Source: JBAZYZ01 sp964366065 (GTDB lineage: Bacteria; Patescibacteriota; Minisyncoccia; Phycocordibacterales; VMEP01). From it: a DNA stretch of 5,429 bases. Where the stretch lies: the NCBI GenBank assembly GCA_964366065.1, contig CAYISF010000040.1:1-5429 (forward strand), in the 5' to 3' direction. The first letter of the stretch is position 1. Each line of letters begins with the position of its first letter. A program made the position numbers and the translations under genes. The notes beneath the pieces are model-generated. The model was not told the origin of the DNA. It saw only the letters and a program-made list of their open reading frames with translations, and made no database searches. Shown here piece after piece: positions 4,737 through 5,429 of this stretch.

Positions 4737-5003
4737 TAGTTCAGTGTTTTGCTGGGGCGGCTAGGCCAAAAGGTGCTCGCGCGCATCTTGCGAAAGCTAG
4801 GTTCTTGATTGGTGAGTAGTAACAAGGTGCCCCGAAAACAAAACCTCTGCGGGACTCCTCCTTCCCCCTATGTTTTGCTTACCTCGGTATCTTATCTTCG
4901 CCAATGCTCGTTGCCGCCGGGGGAATGGACGCCCCTTTTTCCAGACGAGCATAAAGAGCTATAAGCGCCACAGGCGCTCCGGAAACGGAGCGCCTGTTCT
5001 TTT
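4737..5003 (+). ncRNA. Candidate orphan structured RNA, about 267 nt
   Basis: Defined by a good promoter upstream and a 12-bp terminator at its end. No well-supported reading frame lies between. Internal pairing is visible: GTTTTG (4746-4751) with CAAAAC (4838-4843), enclosing GGGGC (4754-4758) with GCCCC (4829-4833), and ATGCTCGT (4903-4910) with ACGAGCAT (4944-4951), which in turn encloses GGGG with CCCC. Hallmarks of RNase P RNA, tmRNA (tRNA-like ends, tag frame) and 4.5S SRP RNA were looked for and not found. A diverged 6S RNA is possible but unproved. It carries CCTCCTT (4857-4863), the anti-SD sequence, at the same distance from GTAACAAGGT (4819-4828) as in 16S rRNA. Exact ends are estimates. 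Confidence 0.55.
4970..5003 (+). terminator. Strong terminator of the orphan RNA
   Basis: ACAGGCGCTCCG (4970-4981) pairs perfectly with CGGAGCGCCTGT (4986-4997), 12 bp around a GAAA loop. TCTTTT (4998-5003) follows. No plus-strand gene lies upstream, so it marks the 3' end of a non-coding transcript. Confidence 0.88.
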
Positions 5004-5020
5004 GTAAAACTCCAAATAGT

Positions 5021-5046
5021 AACGCCGCTCCGGAGAGCGGCGTTTT
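5021..5046. terminator. Second hairpin between convergent units
   Basis: A perfect 10-bp stem, AACGCCGCTC (5021-5030) and GAGCGGCGTT (5035-5044), with a CGGA loop and TTTT overlapping its 3' side on the plus strand. On the minus strand it lies 10 nt after the stop codon of the 43-aa gene and is followed by ACTATTT, so it may serve as a weak terminator in both directions. It shares the string CGCTCCGGA with the hairpin before it. Confidence 0.6.
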
Positions 5047-5056
5047 GGGCTGGGGA

Positions 5057-5188
5057 TTATTGATCGTTGCCGTTTTTTATTTCTCGCCGGCGATTTTCTA
5101 CCGCCGACAGGTCTATGAAAAAACCGACGATTATGTAAACGGCAAATATTGCGGAGACGATAACCCCGGCAGCTTTCAAAAGGTCCAT
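5057..5188 (-). CDS. Small single-helix membrane protein, 43 aa
   Basis: Too short for standard gene finders, but it has full expression signals: a promoter-like TTGCTT/TACAAT pair, GAGGAGG placed 5 nt before the ATG, and a hairpin 10 nt after the stop codon. Residues 6-25 (AAGVIVSAIFAVYIIVGFFI) make one membrane helix. The tail carries R33-R34-R35 and K38, so by the positive-inside rule the C-terminus should be cytoplasmic. There are no cysteines and no signal peptidase site, so it should stay in the membrane. I do not recognise a family. It could be a regulator of a larger membrane protein, a toxin-type peptide or a conserved lineage protein. It is convergent with the orphan RNA, whose CTCCTC can pair with GAGGAG of this SD. 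Confidence 0.65.
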   Translation of the reverse strand: MDLLKAAGVIVSAIFAVYIIVGFFIDLSAVENRRREIKNGNDQ

Positions 5189-5224
5189 AGTCCCTCCTCA
5201 GAGGTTTGTGTTCAGCTGCTTTTT

Positions 5225-5253
5225 ATTGTAAAATAAAATTCGTTTTTAAGCAA
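5225..5253 (-). promoter_or_regulatory. Promoter of the 43-aa gene
   Basis: On the minus strand, TTGCTT (5253-5248), a 17-nt spacer and TACAAT (5230-5225). Transcription would start near 5218 with a leader of about 30 nt. Confidence 0.55.
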
Positions 5254-5261
5254 ACGGCTAA

Positions 5262-5278
5262 TCCCGCCTTTGGCGGGA
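5262..5278. repeat. GC-rich palindrome
   Basis: TCCCGCC (5262-5268) and GGCGGGA (5272-5278) form a 7-bp stem with a TTT loop. There is no T tract on either side, so it is not a standard terminator. It lies just upstream of the 43-aa gene's -35 and opens the palindrome run that continues to the window end. Confidence 0.7.
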
Positions 5279-5289
5279 CTACCAGAAGT

Positions 5290-5304
5290 GTTTTAGGCTA
5301 AAAC
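5290..5304. repeat. Perfect palindrome GTTTTAG/CTAAAAC
   Basis: Two 7-nt arms around one base, G5297. The loop is too small for a full RNA hairpin, so a protein-binding site is more natural, or simply overlap with the next palindrome, which shares AAC at 5302-5304. Confidence 0.6.
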
Positions 5305-5323
5305 AATTTCTAAAGAAATTGTT
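5302..5323. repeat. 22-bp perfect palindrome 1
   Basis: Arms AACAATTTCT (5302-5311) and AGAAATTGTT (5314-5323) flank a central AA. It is the first of a pair with the same layout (10 + AA + 10); the centres are 27 bp apart. Confidence 0.8.
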
Positions 5324-5328
5324 CGCCC

Positions 5329-5350
5329 GAACATTCGTAAACGAATGTTC
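5329..5350. repeat. 22-bp perfect palindrome 2
   Basis: Arms GAACATTCGT (5329-5338) and ACGAATGTTC (5341-5350) flank a central AA. It begins 5 nt after palindrome 1 and ends 4 nt before the tRNA-like sequence. The arm sequence differs from palindrome 1, so the layout and not the sequence is repeated. Confidence 0.8.
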
Positions 5351-5354
5351 TAGG

Positions 5355-5380
5355 GGCCCTATCGTCTAATGGTCAGGACC
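5355..5380 (+). tRNA. 5' half of a tRNA-Glu-like gene, interrupted or intron-bearing
   Basis: GGCCCTA (5355-5361) fits an acceptor 5' strand, TC fits positions 8-9, and GTCTAATGGTCAGGAC (5364-5379) is a near-typical bacterial tRNA-Glu D-arm with GTC/GAC stem and the GG of the D-loop. A normal anticodon arm should follow C25 (5379). Instead the sequence runs into hairpin repeat copy D, and no anticodon loop or T-loop (TTCGA type) is seen before the window ends. Either an element or intron interrupts the gene and the 3' half lies beyond 5429, or this is a truncated remnant. Identity as Glu rests on the D-arm only. Confidence 0.45.
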
Positions 5381-5408
5381 CATGTAGTAGAGAGTACTCA
5401 CTACAGGG
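5379..5408 (-). repeat. Bulged hairpin repeat, copy D (inside the tRNA-like gene)
   Basis: CCC (5379-5381), AT, GTAGT (5384-5388), bulged A5389 and GAG (5390-5392) pair with CTC (5397-5399), ACTAC (5400-5404), an unpaired A and GGG (5406-5408), around an AGTA loop. The GTAGTAGA ... TCACTAC core and the bulged A are the same as in copy B. Its CCC foot overlaps C25 of the tRNA-like sequence. Confidence 0.75.
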
Positions 5409-5429
5409 CAGGCGTGAGCTTCCCTGCCC
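5406..5429. repeat. Hairpin at window end
   Basis: GGGCAGG (5406-5412) and CCTGCCC (5423-5429) form a perfect 7-bp stem with a 10-nt loop. Its GGG is shared with the 3' foot of copy D, so the two hairpins compete or stack. It may continue past the window. Confidence 0.7.

Noticed and set aside
4800..4951. Minus-strand 51-codon frame starting at the ATG at 4951
   Set aside because: No SD or promoter, an unusual Arg-rich product, and its start lies in one arm of a stem of the plus-strand RNA.
4811..4969. Short plus-strand frames inside the orphan RNA (GTG near 4813, about 50 codons; ATG at 4870, 46 codons)
   Set aside because: Neither has an SD, and the second runs through the terminator stem. 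Composition follows the RNA stems. A weak coding role cannot be fully excluded.
4737..5003. Known housekeeping RNA (RNase P RNA, tmRNA, SRP 4.5S)
   Set aside because: The GAGGAAAGTCC-type, tRNA-like-end and GGAAG/AGCAGCC-type marks were not found on either strand. 6S RNA could not be excluded because its sequence is weakly conserved.
5379..5408. Reading the GTAGTAGA stretch as an anticodon loop (GTA, Tyr)
   Set aside because: The flanking bases cannot form an anticodon stem, and position 33 would not be U.

Overview
The window most likely comes from a Patescibacteria (Candidate Phyla Radiation, Parcubacteria-like) genome. The evidence is the gene style: a stand-alone YqeY protein, a large secreted protein built almost wholly of cysteine-pair repeats, a small one-helix membrane protein ending in 'NPF', and short GC-rich palindromes that add 'LPDGQAG'-type residues to proteins. 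No ribosomal gene is present to confirm the lineage.

Layout. Positions 36-571: an extended -10 promoter and yqeY (+). Positions 582-771: a gene-free stretch made almost entirely of three large hairpins (A, B, C) that share a conserved bulged core (GTAGTGA paired to TCTACTAC); B is an inverted copy. A terminator-like hairpin (802-825) precedes a 129-aa protein of unknown function (849-1238, +), which ends at its own terminator. Positions 1309-1622 hold a compact unit on the + strand: promoter, Shine-Dalgarno (SD), a 73-aa basic protein and a GAAA-loop terminator. Facing it is a minus-strand operon (about 4553 to 1625): an 85-aa membrane protein, a 698-aa secreted Cys-rich repeat protein and an Mpg/AAG-type 3-methyladenine DNA glycosylase.

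Positions 4569-5056 contain no convincing gene on either strand. They hold a good sigma70-type promoter (TTGACA, 17 nt, TACTCT), about 230 nt of structured GC-rich sequence and a 12-bp terminator, so they look like a free-standing non-coding RNA of about 267 nt that I cannot assign to a known family. It carries an exact anti-SD sequence (CCTCCTT), placed 28 nt after GTAACAAGGT just as at the 3' end of 16S rRNA. A 43-aa one-helix protein with a strong SD lies convergent to it (5188 to 5057, -).

Positions 5262-5429 are a run of palindromes followed by the 5' half of a tRNA-Glu-like gene. That half runs straight into a fourth copy (D) of the conserved hairpin instead of a normal anticodon arm.

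The strongest candidates for something new are the bulged-hairpin repeat family (A-D), the tRNA half fused to copy D, and the orphan RNA with its 16S-3'-end-like segment. The three unknown small proteins (129, 73 and 43 aa) have clear SD sequences, while yqeY, the 85-aa protein and the 698-aa protein do not.
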